A stretch of DNA of 64,000 nt, from the NCBI GenBank assembly GCA_024401475.1, contig JAKSKZ010000004.1, positions 1-64,000 of the forward strand. The letters run 5' to 3'. Below, piece after piece: positions 16,619-26,253 of this stretch. This DNA is from Paludibacteraceae bacterium (GTDB lineage: Bacteria; Bacteroidota; Bacteroidia; Bacteroidales; Paludibacteraceae). Both the position numbers and the translations under genes were made by a program. The notes under the pieces were generated by a model. It had not been told where the DNA came from. It saw only the letters and a program-made list of their open reading frames with translations, and made no database searches. The number at the start of each line of letters is the position of its first letter. Within the stretch, counting starts at the first letter, position 1.

Positions 16619-17248
16619 TCACTTAGCGTAAACGCTCTCAATCTCTACCACATAAATGGTATGCAAACCACCACCTGGTTTGTCGTTATACCAACGCTCA
16701 AGCACAGACTTGTCGATGAAAGCAGAGTCGGTCATTTCCGTTTTGAAGAGTTTGCGGCAATCCAACACCATACGAGCCTCGTTGAATGTTGTCGTGCCAG
16801 ATTCCATAGCCAAAGGAGTCAAGCCAGCCTCTTTCACTTTGTCACAATCTCTACCCGACTTCGTTCCGCAAATTTGCAAAGCCTTGCGATAGTCCTCGGT
16901 GAAGAAAGAGAGAGTCAAACGCTCGTTCTCCTCGATGAAGCCATGCGTATAACGCTCAGGGCGAACAAAGATGAACGCCACAGGCTTGTTCCATAGCCAA
17001 CCGAAGCCACCCCAAGAGGCCGTCATCGTATTATACTTAGAAGTGTTGCCTGCAGTGATAAGCATCCACTCCTGACCAATCAACTTAAACGCATCTTCCT
17101 TTCCAAGGATTGAAATGTCTTGTTTTACCATACTATCTGTTGTTTTTACTTTGTTACTAACATCTTCGCCATTCGAACAGCCAGCCAACAATCCACAAAA
17201 AAGAAGTGCAGCAAAGCTTTTCTTACATACGTTGAATATACCTTCCAT
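16619..17248 (-). CDS. flavin-reductase-like lipoprotein
   Basis: 209 residues. The flavin reductase-like (FMN-binding split barrel) domain is seen in KLIGQEWMLITAGNTSKYN, TMTASWGGFGWLWNKPVAF and FVRPERYTHGFIEEN. Cytosolic relatives start near MVKQDISILGKEDAF. Here that domain is preceded by a lipoprotein signal (SFAALLFCGLLAGC), predicting anchorage in the envelope. The ATG at 17248 is chosen because a start further upstream (17362) would overlap the glnN terminator at 17301-17331. If the signal is real, the protein would act outside the cytoplasm, which is unusual for a flavin reductase-like protein; an FMN-binding role is inferred only. Confidence 0.7.
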   Translation of the reverse strand: MEGIFNVCKKSFAALLFCGLLAGCSNGEDVSNKVKTTDSMVKQDISILGKEDAFKLIGQEWMLITAGNTSKYNTMTASWGGFGWLWNKPVAFIFVRPERYTHGFIEENERLTLSFFTEDYRKALQICGTKSGRDCDKVKEAGLTPLAMESGTTTFNEARMVLDCRKLFKTEMTDSAFIDKSVLERWYNDKPGGGLHTIYVVEIESVYAK

Positions 17249-17300
17249 GAGTTCCGCTATTTTTCCACAAAAGAACAAATTTTCCGTCACACTACCAAAC

Positions 17301-17331
17301 AAAAAAAACCAGCGACTTTCACAAGTCGCTG
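17301..17331 (-). terminator. glnN terminator
   Basis: Stem with arms 17310-17317 and 17324-17331 (AGTCGCT type). On the minus strand eight T follow (A 17301-17308). It ends the nitrogen block. Confidence 0.85.
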
Positions 17332-17391
17332 ATTCCAAAGAGAGTAAAAATACTATCTGCACTTTTGCAGAAAACTTATAATAGTCAGAAA

Positions 17392-19581
17392 TTAACGAAT
17401 AAACAATAATTCTCTGTACTTAGGAAGGATCCACATTTGGTCATCAACGATCAACTCCAACTTGTCAATGTGATAACGGATGGTCTCCAACATAGGAGCA
17501 ACATTGTCATGATAAGCGATTGCTTTCTCGCGCTCGCTTTCGATCTTGTTGGCCTTCTTACGCTCATCGATCATCTTCTCTACGTTAGCAGTGATAAATG
17601 CAGCGTGTTCAGAGATTTGTTCAATCAATTCAAGATTGTTTGCACTCAACTTAGCAACCTTGTCAGCAGGGAAGATTTCCTTCAACTTGCAGACATTGTC
17701 GATCAATGAGCTTTGATAACGAGTAGCTGTTGGGATGATGTGGTTCATTGCCAAATCACCGAAGATACGAGCCTCGATTTGGATCTTCTTAGTGTAAGTC
17801 TCCCATTTGATCTCGTTTCTTGCCTCCAACTCTTTAGCCGTCATGACGTTCATCTTCTCGAACATCTCGACAGATGGCTTATCCAAATAACGGTCAAAGA
17901 TAATAGGACAACTCTTCTCGATGTCCAATCCACGCTTGCCAGCCTCAACAACCCATTCGTCTGAGTAACCGTTTCCATCGAAGCGGATTGGCTTACAAGT
18001 CTTAATATCTTCACGAAGAACTTCTAGGATAGCTGTGAACTTAGGCTCACCCTTAGAGATCTTCTCATCAACACGAACCTTAAAGTCTGCCAAAGCCTCA
18101 GCAACTGCCGTATTCAATGCGATCATGGCAGAAGCACAGTTTGCCTCAGAACCAACAGCACGGAACTCAAAACGGTTACCTGTGAAGGCGAATGGAGAAG
18201 TACGGTTACGGTCTGTATTATCAATCATCAACTCTGGGATTGAAGGGATATCCAATTTCAAACCTTTCTTACCAGACATTGTAATCAACTCGTCAGTCTT
18301 AGAGTTCTCAATCTGATCCAAAGTATCAGTCAACTGCTTGCCAAGGAAAGAAGAGATGATTGCAGGAGGTGCCTCATTTGCACCCAAACGGTGAGCGTTA
18401 GTTGCACTCATGATAGAAGCCTTCAACAATCCATTGTGCTTGTAAACACCCATCAAAGTCTCAACTACGAAAGTGATGAAACGAAGTGTGCTTTCAGCAT
18501 CCTTACCAGGAGCGTGAAGAACAATACCTGTATCAGTTGACAAAGACCAGTTGTTGTGTTTACCAGAACCGTTGATGCCAGCGAATGGCTTCTCATGCAA
18601 GAGGACACGGAAACTGTGCTTACGAGCAACCTTACGCATCAATGACATGATCAACATGTTGTGGTCAACAGCCAAGTTACACTCCTCGAAGATAGGAGCC
18701 AACTCAAACTGGTTAGGAGCCACCTCGTTGTGACGAGTCTTGCATGGGACACCCAATTCCAAAGCTTGGATTTCAAGATCTTTCATGAAAGCAGCAACAC
18801 GAGAAGGAATTGCACCGAAGTAGTGGTCTTCCATCTGTTGGTTCTTTGCAGAATCGTGTCCCATCAATGTACGGCCAGTCATCAACAAATCTGGGCGAGC
18901 AGAATAAAGACCCTCATCAACCAAGAAGTACTCTTGCTCCCAACCCAAGTTAGCCTGTACCTTAGAAACCTCAGGATTGAAATACTTAACTACATCTGTA
19001 GCAGCCTTGTTAACTGCACGCAAAGCCTTCTTCAAAGGTGCCTTGTAGTCAAGAGCCTCACCTGTATATGAAATAAATACAGTAGGGATCATCAATGTGT
19101 CACCAATCACGAAAACTGGAGAAGCAGGGTCCCATGCTGAATAACCACGAGCCTCGAAAGTAGAACGAATACCACCGTTAGGGAATGACGAAGCATCTGG
19201 CTCTTGTTGAACAAGAAGCTTGCCTTCAAACTCCTCAACCATACCGCCTTTCCAATCGTGCTCTACGAAACCGTCATGCTTTTCAGCGGTTCCCTCTGTC
19301 AAAGGCTGGAACCAGTGAGTATAGTGTGTTACACCCAACTCCATAGCCCATTTCTTCATTCCTGCTGCAACCTCGTCAGCAATTGCTCTGTCAAGTGGTG
19401 CACCATTGTCGATTACATCACACATCTTAGCATACACCTTTGCAGGAAGGTATTTGAACATCTTCTGCTTGTTGAAGACGTATTTTGCAAAATAATCTGA
19501 AGGGCGCTCTTCTGGAGTTACAACCTCCAAGGCTTTCTTAGCAAACGCCTCGCCTACCACTTTAAATCTTAAGTTTGACAT
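17392..19581 (-). CDS. glnN: type III glutamine synthetase
   Basis: 729 residues, the length of GSIII and much longer than GSI. It makes glutamine from glutamate, ammonia and ATP in the cytoplasm. Family segments include THWFQPLTEGTAEKHDGF, the Glu/metal region QVEANLGWEQEYF-like (KVQANLGWEQEYFLV), the HNEVAPNQFELAPIFEE strand and the ATP-site GINGSGKHNNWSLST. It follows amtB by 88 bp, with a GC-rich hairpin (19626-19660) between, so it can be either read through or separately controlled. Ammonia uptake (AmtB), PII signalling (GlnK) and assimilation are thus adjacent. Confidence 0.95.
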   Translation of the reverse strand: MSNLRFKVVGEAFAKKALEVVTPEERPSDYFAKYVFNKQKMFKYLPAKVYAKMCDVIDNGAPLDRAIADEVAAGMKKWAMELGVTHYTHWFQPLTEGTAEKHDGFVEHDWKGGMVEEFEGKLLVQQEPDASSFPNGGIRSTFEARGYSAWDPASPVFVIGDTLMIPTVFISYTGEALDYKAPLKKALRAVNKAATDVVKYFNPEVSKVQANLGWEQEYFLVDEGLYSARPDLLMTGRTLMGHDSAKNQQMEDHYFGAIPSRVAAFMKDLEIQALELGVPCKTRHNEVAPNQFELAPIFEECNLAVDHNMLIMSLMRKVARKHSFRVLLHEKPFAGINGSGKHNNWSLSTDTGIVLHAPGKDAESTLRFITFVVETLMGVYKHNGLLKASIMSATNAHRLGANEAPPAIISSFLGKQLTDTLDQIENSKTDELITMSGKKGLKLDIPSIPELMIDNTDRNRTSPFAFTGNRFEFRAVGSEANCASAMIALNTAVAEALADFKVRVDEKISKGEPKFTAILEVLREDIKTCKPIRFDGNGYSDEWVVEAGKRGLDIEKSCPIIFDRYLDKPSVEMFEKMNVMTAKELEARNEIKWETYTKKIQIEARIFGDLAMNHIIPTATRYQSSLIDNVCKLKEIFPADKVAKLSANNLELIEQISEHAAFITANVEKMIDERKKANKIESEREKAIAYHDNVAPMLETIRYHIDKLELIVDDQMWILPKYRELLFIR

Positions 19582-19625
19582 ACACTCTCTTTTTTATTTA
19601 TAATAAATATTTAATTCTATTTTGA

Positions 19626-19660
19626 AGAAAGCGGCGGGGAACTTAACCCCACCCCTTTCT
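19626..19660 (-). promoter_or_regulatory. intercistronic hairpin between amtB and glnN
   Basis: Fourteen-base arms (AGAAAGCGGCGGGG with CCCCACCCCTTTCT, two mismatches). No T tract follows on the minus strand, so it is more likely a partial attenuator or an RNA-stability element than a full terminator. Confidence 0.5.
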
Positions 19661-19669
19661 ATAATCTCA

Positions 19670-21052
19670 TTAGTTGTAAGCAGCCTCTCCGTGCTCGTAA
19701 ACGTCCAAGCCCTCTTCCTCAATTCTCTTATCGACTCTCAAGCCGTGGATCTTCTTGATTGCCATGAAGATTATCAAACCACAAACGAATGACCATCCTG
19801 CTATGCAAACCTCACCAATCAACTGAGTAAGAACGCTGTAGCCACACTCTGAATATGCAAATACTCCTGTCAAAACTGTACCAGTGAAACCAGCCATACC
19901 ATGAACAGAAACTGCACCAACAGGATCATCGATATGAAGTTTTGTATCCAAGAAGTTTACTGCGTAGCACATTACTATAGATGCAACCAAACCGATAACA
20001 GCCGCTGCCCAGATTGGAACACAATCACAACCTGCTGTGATACCAACCAAACCAGCCAAGATACCGTTGCATACCATTGACAATGATGGTTTTCCGTAAG
20101 CGATCCAAGTATAAACCAAAGCTGTAAGAGCTCCTACTGCCGCTGCAATGTTAGTTGTAACGAAGATATGTGACATTGCAGACATGTTCTCCAAGATTCC
20201 ACCACCATATTGGCTAGCATCCACACCGCCAGTTGCAGCAACTGTAGAACCTGGGTTGAAACCGAACCAGCCGAACCACAAGATCCATACACCCAAAGCA
20301 GCCAATGTCAAGCTGTGACCAGGAATAGCGTTTGAACGAATCTTGCCATCCTTCATCTTTGTGTACTTGCCCACACGTGGACCCAATACGATAGCACCAG
20401 CCAAAGCAAGGAAACCGCCACAAGAGTGAACCACTGCAGAACCTGCGAAGTCATGGAAGCCCATTTCGCTCAACCAGCCACCACCCCAAGACCAGTGACC
20501 TTGGATAGGATAAACAAAGGCAGAGATGATAATTGAGTAAACCAAATACATGGAGAACTTAGTACGTTCAGCCATAGCACCAGAAACGATTGTTGCAGCT
20601 GTTGCACAGAATACAGTTTGGAAGATGAAGTAACACTCTTTTGGAAGGTTTCCACAAGGGTTTTCTACATCAGAAATTCCAAATCCGTTCCATCCCAAGA
20701 AATCACCAGCGCCAAACATGATTGAGAATCCGAGGAACCAGAACAAAACTGATCCAGCAGAGAAGTCCATGAAGTTCTTCATCAAGATGTTGGCCGTATT
20801 TTTAGTTCGGGTCAAACCAGCCTCAACCAAAGCAAAACCTGGTTGCATAAAGAAAACTAGCATTGCTGCGATCAAGACCCACACAGTGTCCAATGGGATG
20901 ATTGGAGAGGCAGCCTCTTCGGCCACTGTCTCCGCTACTGGAGCTACTGCTTCTGCAGTCGCTGTAGCTGCTACACTATCTGTTTGTGCCATCAAAGAAG
21001 CAGGCAACATCAAAAGTGCAAGCGTCAAAAATTTGTAAATATATGATTTCAT
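19670..21052 (-). CDS. amtB: ammonium transporter
   Basis: 460 residues. After a signal-like N-terminus and a short Ala/Val/Thr-rich linker, about eleven membrane helices carry Amt signatures: DTVWVLIAAMLVFFMQPGF, the conserved FMDFSAGSVLFWFLGF, HFAGSAVVHSCGG-type (FHDFAGSAVVHSCGGFLAL) and VSVHGMAGFTGTVLTG with the pore His. It conducts ammonium into the cell. It sits directly downstream of glnK, its PII regulator; PII proteins plug Amt channels in nitrogen-rich conditions. Confidence 0.95.
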   Translation of the reverse strand: MKSYIYKFLTLALLMLPASLMAQTDSVAATATAEAVAPVAETVAEEAASPIIPLDTVWVLIAAMLVFFMQPGFALVEAGLTRTKNTANILMKNFMDFSAGSVLFWFLGFSIMFGAGDFLGWNGFGISDVENPCGNLPKECYFIFQTVFCATAATIVSGAMAERTKFSMYLVYSIIISAFVYPIQGHWSWGGGWLSEMGFHDFAGSAVVHSCGGFLALAGAIVLGPRVGKYTKMKDGKIRSNAIPGHSLTLAALGVWILWFGWFGFNPGSTVAATGGVDASQYGGGILENMSAMSHIFVTTNIAAAVGALTALVYTWIAYGKPSLSMVCNGILAGLVGITAGCDCVPIWAAAVIGLVASIVMCYAVNFLDTKLHIDDPVGAVSVHGMAGFTGTVLTGVFAYSECGYSVLTQLIGEVCIAGWSFVCGLIIFMAIKKIHGLRVDKRIEEEGLDVYEHGEAAYN

Positions 21053-21085
21053 AAAATTCGAATTAAGAGTAACATTAAAAGAGTA

Positions 21086-21442
21086 TTATTTCTCTTGATC
21101 TGCGTTGTAGAGGGCAATATCACCTCTTTCTCCCGTACGGATTCTGACAGCATCCTCAATTGGAATTATGAAGATACGACCATCACCGATTTCGCCTGTC
21201 TGAGCAGCACGCTGGATAGCAGCTACCGTCTTTTCCACATTAATATCACGAACTATGATGGAAATCAACGTACGCTCAATGATGGAAGTATCATAGACCA
21301 CACCACGGTAAATACGTCCCTGTGTTGCTTTACCAACACCTCTTACATCATAGTATGAAAACCATTCGATATCGGCTGAGGTAAGAGCCTCCTTCACGTC
21401 CTCGAACTTCGTCTTACGAATAATTGCTTCGATCTTTTTCAT
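21086..21442 (-). CDS. glnK: PII nitrogen regulatory protein
   Basis: 118 residues. The PII fold is clear from MKKIEAIIRKTKFEDVKEAL, the nucleotide-site strand TGEIGDGRIFIIPIEDAVRIRTGERG, and a T-loop with RIYRGVVYDTSIIERT. The loop has a Tyr-Arg-Gly core but departs from the classic E. coli sequence. It senses ATP/ADP and 2-oxoglutarate and controls AmtB. It lies 33 bp from amtB and is probably in one operon with the porin-like gene. Confidence 0.93.
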   Translation of the reverse strand: MKKIEAIIRKTKFEDVKEALTSADIEWFSYYDVRGVGKATQGRIYRGVVYDTSIIERTLISIIVRDINVEKTVAAIQRAAQTGEIGDGRIFIIPIEDAVRIRTGERGDIALYNADQEK

Positions 21443-21477
21443 GACGTTATCTATTTATAGGGTTGATATTCTTTGTA

Positions 21478-22215
21478 TTATAGGCTAACTCCGACAACGA
21501 AGAAACCATAGTTTGTTGAAGGGTTCCAGATGATGTTTGAAGAAACTCCGAAAGAGTAACCATTCGAACAATTGATCGTCTTTGTAGCACCGATACCCAC
21601 ATTAGTGAAAGAGAAATCCTTATCTGCATCTGCATAGAAAGAAGTCTTCCAAGGAACGATACCTGCATCTGCCGTCCAGCTCAAACCAACCCAATCAAAA
21701 GGACAAGAGATGTTGAAATATGAGGAGTAAGCTCTCTCTCCATCTTCATTTACACCATCAGCGCCACCGAAGTTCGTGTACCAGTTGAGTGCCAAGAAAC
21801 CGAAGTCATAACCTACTTGACCTTCCCAAACGTGAGCCGTTTCGTGAGCTTGATATTGGAAGTAGCGGTTGGTAGGCAAACTTGGATAAGAGAACCAATA
21901 ATCCGTCACGCCGAAACTCAAACCTCCAATTGCATAGCTCAAAGTCAAATCAAACTCCTTATTGTCATCTTTATCAAAACTATAAGATCCCCATGCTGTC
22001 AAAGACAAACCATTATATTCAACTCCGAGTGTAGGCTGCAAGCTCACGCCTGCCATATCCTGTCCACGCCAAACATAGTGGCTCACCAAATCCGCAGCAA
22101 CTGTTCCATTCCACTTAACAGAAGTTTCAGTCTGCTCCTCTGTTGCGTTTCCGTTTACTAATAAAGTCATCAACATTGCTACCATTAATGACGTCCGTTT
22201 TAACATTGCTTTCAT
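21478..22215 (-). CDS. outer-membrane beta-barrel protein of the ammonium operon
   Basis: 245 residues from the ATG at 22215 (MKAMLKRTSLMVAMLMTLLV signal peptide). The rest is alternating amphipathic beta strands rich in Tyr/Trp, ending in a C-terminal aromatic-hydrophobic strand (GFFVVGVSL), typical of outer-membrane barrels. It resembles TorF-type putative porins (DLVSHYVWRGQDMAGVSLQP). Placement just before glnK-amtB suggests it passes small nitrogen compounds across the outer membrane, which is inference from context. Confidence 0.7.
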   Translation of the reverse strand: MKAMLKRTSLMVAMLMTLLVNGNATEEQTETSVKWNGTVAADLVSHYVWRGQDMAGVSLQPTLGVEYNGLSLTAWGSYSFDKDDNKEFDLTLSYAIGGLSFGVTDYWFSYPSLPTNRYFQYQAHETAHVWEGQVGYDFGFLALNWYTNFGGADGVNEDGERAYSSYFNISCPFDWVGLSWTADAGIVPWKTSFYADADKDFSFTNVGIGATKTINCSNGYSFGVSSNIIWNPSTNYGFFVVGVSL

Positions 22216-22282
22216 AATCTGTTGAATTTTATAATTAAACACTCGGTAAGATGTTGTGCACGGGCACCTTGCCTTAATTGTT

Positions 22283-23506
22283 TCAGAGTTTTCTCAATCG
22301 AACCATTGCCTCCTCACAATTCTTGCGCTCGCCGAAGGCTGTCAATCGGATGTAACCCTCACCGCTTGGACCGAATCCAACGCCTGGTGTTCCAACCACA
22401 TTTGCCTCGTTGAGCAATTTTTCAAAGAATCCCCAAGAAGAGAGTCCCTCCGGAGTTTTAACCCACAAGTATGGAGCATTCTCGCCACCAAACACTTGAT
22501 AACCCATTGAGGTCAAGCCCTCTCTCATGATCTTGGCATTGGTCATATAATAATTTATCGTTTCTCTCACTTGAGCCTTACCCTCGGCGGAGAAGATTGC
22601 CTCTGCTCCTCGTTGAGTAATGTATGAAGTTCCGTTGAACTTGGTGCATTGACGTCTGTTCCACAAAGCATTGAGAGCGACACGCTCACCATTTGATCTC
22701 TTGGCAGTCAACTCTTTCGGAACTACGGTGTAACCACATCTAACACCTGTAAAACCTGCGGTCTTGGAAAAACTTCTGAACTCGATCGCCACCTGCTTAG
22801 CACCCTCTATCTCATAAATTGAATGAGGAATGTCAGGGTTTTGAATATATGCCTCATAAGCTGCATCATACATGATGATCGAGTCGTTCTTCAAAGCATA
22901 CTGCACCCACTTTTCCAACTCGCCCTTTGAAATCACCGTTCCTGTTGGATTGTTTGGATAGCAGAGGTAAACGATATCCATCTTGTGACTTGGAATTTGT
23001 GGAATAAATCCATTCTCCATTACACTTGGCATATAAGTGATGTTGCTCCATTTGCCATCTTTGGCATCTCCTGCCCTACCGCTCATCACATTTGAATCGA
23101 TATATACAGGATAGATAGGATCAGTAACGCCTATGCTATTGTTCAATCCCAAGATATCGCCGATGTTACCAACATCGCTCTTACTACCATCACTGATGAA
23201 AACCTCGCACTCTTCTAATTGGACGCCGCGTGGCTCATAATCATTTTTAATTATGGCATTGATTAGGAAGTCATAACCATGTTCTGGACCATAACCACGG
23301 AATGTTTCACCGCAAGCCATCTCATCAACCGCTTTATGCATTGCCTCAATAGCAGCTTTCGGAAGAGGTTTGGTTACATCACCAATACCCAATCTAATTA
23401 TTTGTGCTTCAGGATGAGCCACCTTATAAGCACTCACTTTCTTTGCTATATCTGAGAACAAATAGTTGTTCGATAGTTTCAAAAAACATTCATTAACTAA
23501 TGCCAT
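22283..23506 (-). CDS. dapL: LL-diaminopimelate aminotransferase
   Basis: 407-residue fold-type I PLP enzyme that converts tetrahydrodipicolinate and glutamate to LL-diaminopimelate, bypassing the succinylase branch. DapL features: [41 protein letters not shown], the PLP motif [16 protein letters not shown] with Lys, and a C-terminal [19 protein letters not shown]. The enzyme is typical of Bacteroidetes, plants and chlamydiae. It is followed 67 bp downstream by the porin gene and preceded 21 bp upstream by dapF, the next step. Confidence 0.95.
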   Translation of the reverse strand: MALVNECFLKLSNNYLFSDIAKKVSAYKVAHPEAQIIRLGIGDVTKPLPKAAIEAMHKAVDEMACGETFRGYGPEHGYDFLINAIIKNDYEPRGVQLEECEVFISDGSKSDVGNIGDILGLNNSIGVTDPIYPVYIDSNVMSGRAGDAKDGKWSNITYMPSVMENGFIPQIPSHKMDIVYLCYPNNPTGTVISKGELEKWVQYALKNDSIIMYDAAYEAYIQNPDIPHSIYEIEGAKQVAIEFRSFSKTAGFTGVRCGYTVVPKELTAKRSNGERVALNALWNRRQCTKFNGTSYITQRGAEAIFSAEGKAQVRETINYYMTNAKIMREGLTSMGYQVFGGENAPYLWVKTPEGLSSWGFFEKLLNEANVVGTPGVGFGPSGEGYIRLTAFGERKNCEEAMVRLRKL

Positions 23507-23527
23507 AACTTTCTATTTTTCGTATTA

Positions 23528-24370
23528 TTACTCTTCTATTTTACCTTCAAAGACAATAACAGCCTCTCCTGTCATATAGATCTTGCCGTCCGCCTCATTC
23601 CAAAGGATGGTCAAATCTCCGCCATCCATCCTGACCACCGACTCACGAGCTGCTTTTTCATTCAAGACTGCTGCCACCAATGTAGCACAAGCACCTGTTC
23701 CACAAGCCATCGTGATACCTGACCCTCTTTCCCAAACTCTCATTCTAAGAACACCATCTTTTTGAACTTCAACGAATTCAACGTTGACACGCTCTGGAAA
23801 TATAGAATGATGTTCCAACATCGGACCTACGGTAGGAATATCAATTGCTTTTATATCATCCACAAAAATCACGAAATGAGGATTTCCCATCGAAACGAAT
23901 GTGCCTCTGTAAGTTTGACCACCAACTGTGACTTCACCATCCTTCATGCTTCCGTCTGCCGTTGCCATCTGATCTTTGTTTGCCAAAACGGGAAGACCCA
24001 TATCGACCGTCACCGTGTCAACCTTTCCATCTTTGACATTCAAGTTCAAAACCTTGATGCCAGAGAGCGTCTCCAATTTGATTGACTTGCTCTTTGTCAA
24101 ACCATGCTCGTAAACATACTTTCCGATGCAACGAGAAGCATTTCCACACATCTTAGCTTCCGACCCGTCTGCGTTGAAAATACGCATACTGAAATCCGCC
24201 ACTTTAGAATCTCCTATTAAAACCAAACCATCCGAACCGATTCCCGTATGATAGCGACTCCACTTAATAGCGAGTGCTTCCGGATCAGCAATAGGGCAAG
24301 CCAAAGTGTTTACATATATGTAATCGTTACCCGCACCATGCATTTTTGTAAAATCAACAAATCGTGTCAT
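23528..24370 (-). CDS. dapF: diaminopimelate epimerase
   Basis: 280 residues. It converts LL- to meso-diaminopimelate for peptidoglycan and lysine. Both active-site Cys loops are present: [14 protein letters not shown] (about residue 75) and [14 protein letters not shown] (about 220). The N-terminus [14 protein letters not shown] is diagnostic. It is the first gene of the dapF-dapL block, with its own -7 element about 50 bp upstream. Confidence 0.95.
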   Translation of the reverse strand: MTRFVDFTKMHGAGNDYIYVNTLACPIADPEALAIKWSRYHTGIGSDGLVLIGDSKVADFSMRIFNADGSEAKMCGNASRCIGKYVYEHGLTKSKSIKLETLSGIKVLNLNVKDGKVDTVTVDMGLPVLANKDQMATADGSMKDGEVTVGGQTYRGTFVSMGNPHFVIFVDDIKAIDIPTVGPMLEHHSIFPERVNVEFVEVQKDGVLRMRVWERGSGITMACGTGACATLVAAVLNEKAARESVVRMDGGDLTILWNEADGKIYMTGEAVIVFEGKIEE

Positions 24371-24419
24371 TTTGTTTTGTTTTAATAAGATTTACTATCT
24401 TTTTGTTTTGATTACATTG

Positions 24420-24427
24420 CAAAAGTA
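24420..24427 (-). promoter_or_regulatory. -7 element of the dapF promoter
   Basis: The minus strand reads TACTTTTG, matching TAnnTTTG. A TTTG lies about 16 bp upstream, closer than the ideal 19-21. Confidence 0.5.
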
Positions 24428-24880
24428 TATCATATTCACAAACCAAAAATAAAATAGACTGCATTTGAGTGTAGATATTTTTTTATTGTTTCAATCCGTA
24501 AGTTTTTAATCAAATAAACTTACAACTCATCATATTTTAATAATCATTTGTTTGAATTTTACATCGCAAATTCCGTTAGCATTTTCAAAGAAAAATACAT
24601 TTAGAAAGCGAAAAACACGATTAAGCAAACAAAAATCAAGATTTTTGCTCTTTTAGCGAACGAAATCACACAAAAAGGGAGATAGAAAAGTGTATAACAA
24701 AGGGGAAACAAGATGTTTTTCGAGGAATGGGCCAAAGGATGTTCCAAATTAGGAGGATAAAACAATAAAAATCATAAGCTCAAAAGAACTTATGATATCA
24801 ATCTTAATAAATTCGTTGCATACAAACTAACAACCGGTTGTATGTATTCTTGACAATTTGACACAAACAAACACTTTTAA
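24428..24880. other. AT-rich intergenic stretch between core genes and the RM remains
   Basis: No coding frame. One hairpin: ATCATAAG (24771-24778) with CTTATGAT (24789-24796), a possible weak terminator for the hsdR remnant side. Nothing else recognised. Confidence 0.4.
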
Positions 24881-25471
24881 TCAACCATTGTACTTTTTGA
24901 AATTTTCAGCTTGTTCCAAGACCTCCTTGTAAACTTCGTCATTCGTCACAGGTGGATAACCATGTTCCGCATTGTGGATGGTTGTCTCCTCCTTCACGGC
25001 GCTTTTGAATTCAAGCACCACCAATGGCAGTCCGTTCACAAAGACGATTCCGTCGGGAATGCGTCTTTCGGTCCCCTGAATCTCCAACTGATTGACGATT
25101 CGGAAAATATTGTTTTCAGGATGTTCGAAATCAATGGGTTGGATGAATAATGACGGTAGAGACGGTGTGCACACCGTCTCCAAAGCAACGTCACGTTTTA
25201 TGGAAAATCCTTCGGTTATCAGGCGGAAGGTGTTCACATTGTTGTCATACACCGAATTGCCTGAATTGGCGGAGAGGTGTGCAATTGCCTGCTCCACCTC
25301 CAGAGAGGTGATGTCGGCATAGCGTTTTTTCAGGAACATACGGATGTCGTCACGCAACAGCACGTCGGAGGCCTCCCGATGGAGTTCCTCGCCATTGGTG
25401 TAGATGTAGCCCTCCTGCTGGAAGAGCTCCATGATCGCCAGTTCTAAGGTATGTTCGTTGAAGATGGACAT
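24881..25471 (-). pseudogene. hsdR: N-terminal fragment of type I restriction subunit HsdR with in-frame palindrome
   Basis: 196 residues matching the start of HsdR: a helical N-terminus, then the nuclease core IPDGIVFVNGLPLVVLEFKSA. The frame stops after EQAENFKKYNG, whereas intact HsdR is about 900-1100 residues with a DEAD helicase, so this is a 5' remnant. Residues LETVCTPSLPS are encoded by a palindrome (25156-25180) inserted without breaking the frame. The intact ATG context and the retained open frame show that the palindrome was tolerated before, or independently of, the truncation. Confidence 0.85.
25156..25180. repeat. GTAG palindrome, copy 1 (inside hsdR remnant)
   Basis: Starts GTAGAGACGGTGTG and continues as its reverse complement to GTCTC. 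The outer TAC of the right end has become CAA. The inner 22 bp (25159-25180) are a perfect palindrome. Confidence 0.9.
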
Positions 25472-25525
25472 TCGTTATGTATTGATAGACAAAGATAAAG
25501 ATTTTTTTTAAAATGGAATGTTTCC

Positions 25526-25553
25526 GTAGAGACGTGGTGCGCCGCGTCTCTAC
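25526..25553. repeat. GTAG palindrome, copy 2 (supplies the RAYT stop codon)
   Basis: 28 bp, GTAGAGACG at each end in inverted orientation, with a variant centre (TGGTGCGCCG). The TAG stop of the RAYT gene (25550-25552 on the minus strand) is part of the GTAG at its right end. Confidence 0.9.
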
Positions 25554-26194
25554 AATTTATTAAATTCGTCCAAATGCCATTGGACAACATTGTTTTCGAT
25601 GTACGTGGCAATACGATTCAATTCATCCTGATCACGGACAATGCGATCATGGAAACGTGTTTGCCAGGCAAATGGAATGTTGTTGGTGTTGGCGTAATGG
25701 GTGATGGACCGTTTCAGACCTCCTACAACGACCGATAATCGGCCTTTGCATTTAGATATGATTTGCATTTGTACGTTTACGAAATCCAATTTCCATCGTT
25801 CACCCGTAGAGACGGTGTGCACACCGTCTCTACAACGCACCGCACCATCATTTTCACCATTTGCCGTGTCATTCCCATCAATTACCACAACCGCATGAAT
25901 ATGGTTGGGCATTACCACAAACAATGGTATTTCGGCGTACGGATAATGCGATTGTACGTTTACAAATTGTTTGTGGGCGTATTGACCAATTGGGGATAAT
26001 TGCATCTGTGATTCAGGTATTACCATTCCCGTAGAGACGGTGTGCACACCGTCTCTACAATCGGTTGTTATTTCCCCGAAATAATGTTCACGATTTTTGG
26101 TGCAAATGGTTACAAAATAGACGCCTCCATTGTAATTGTGCCAATTGGCACGCGCCGACGGTATGCGGTATTGGTTTTGATATTTTTCAGACAT
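25550..26194 (-). CDS. REP-associated tyrosine transposase (RAYT) carrying its own REP-like palindromes
   Basis: 214-residue Y1/HUH-type single-strand transposase. The divalent-metal HUH motif is MPNHIHAVV (about 115-123), and the preceding strand YFVTICTKNREHYFG is diagnostic. The catalytic Tyr is expected in the C-terminal helix, for example in RIATYIENN. Such enzymes bind hairpins preceded by a GTAG tetranucleotide and are thought to spread REP elements. Here two 28-bp GTAG palindromes (25806-25833 and 26031-26058) lie in the coding frame and are read as CRDGVHTVSTG each time; a third provides the stop codon and a fourth lies 60 bp upstream. One insert lies before and one after the HUH motif, so activity of the protein is uncertain. 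Confidence 0.88.
   Translation of the reverse strand: MSEKYQNQYRIPSARANWHNYNGGVYFVTICTKNREHYFGEITTDCRDGVHTVSTGMVIPESQMQLSPIGQYAHKQFVNVQSHYPYAEIPLFVVMPNHIHAVVVIDGNDTANGENDGAVRCRDGVHTVSTGERWKLDFVNVQMQIISKCKGRLSVVVGGLKRSITHYANTNNIPFAWQTRFHDRIVRDQDELNRIATYIENNVVQWHLDEFNKL
25806..25833. repeat. GTAG palindrome, copy 3 (in frame inside RAYT)
   Basis: Perfect 28-bp palindrome with half-site GTAGAGACGGTGTG. Identical to 26031-26058 and 28031-28058. Confidence 0.95.
26031..26058. repeat. GTAG palindrome, copy 4 (in frame inside RAYT)
   Basis: Perfect 28-bp palindrome with half-site GTAGAGACGGTGTG, encoding CRDGVHTVST in the RAYT frame. Confidence 0.95.
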
Positions 26195-26253
26195 AACAGA
26201 TATTTTTTTATTGTTAATTATTCATTTTTCGGTCGTTGTCGGTGGTTCCCCCC

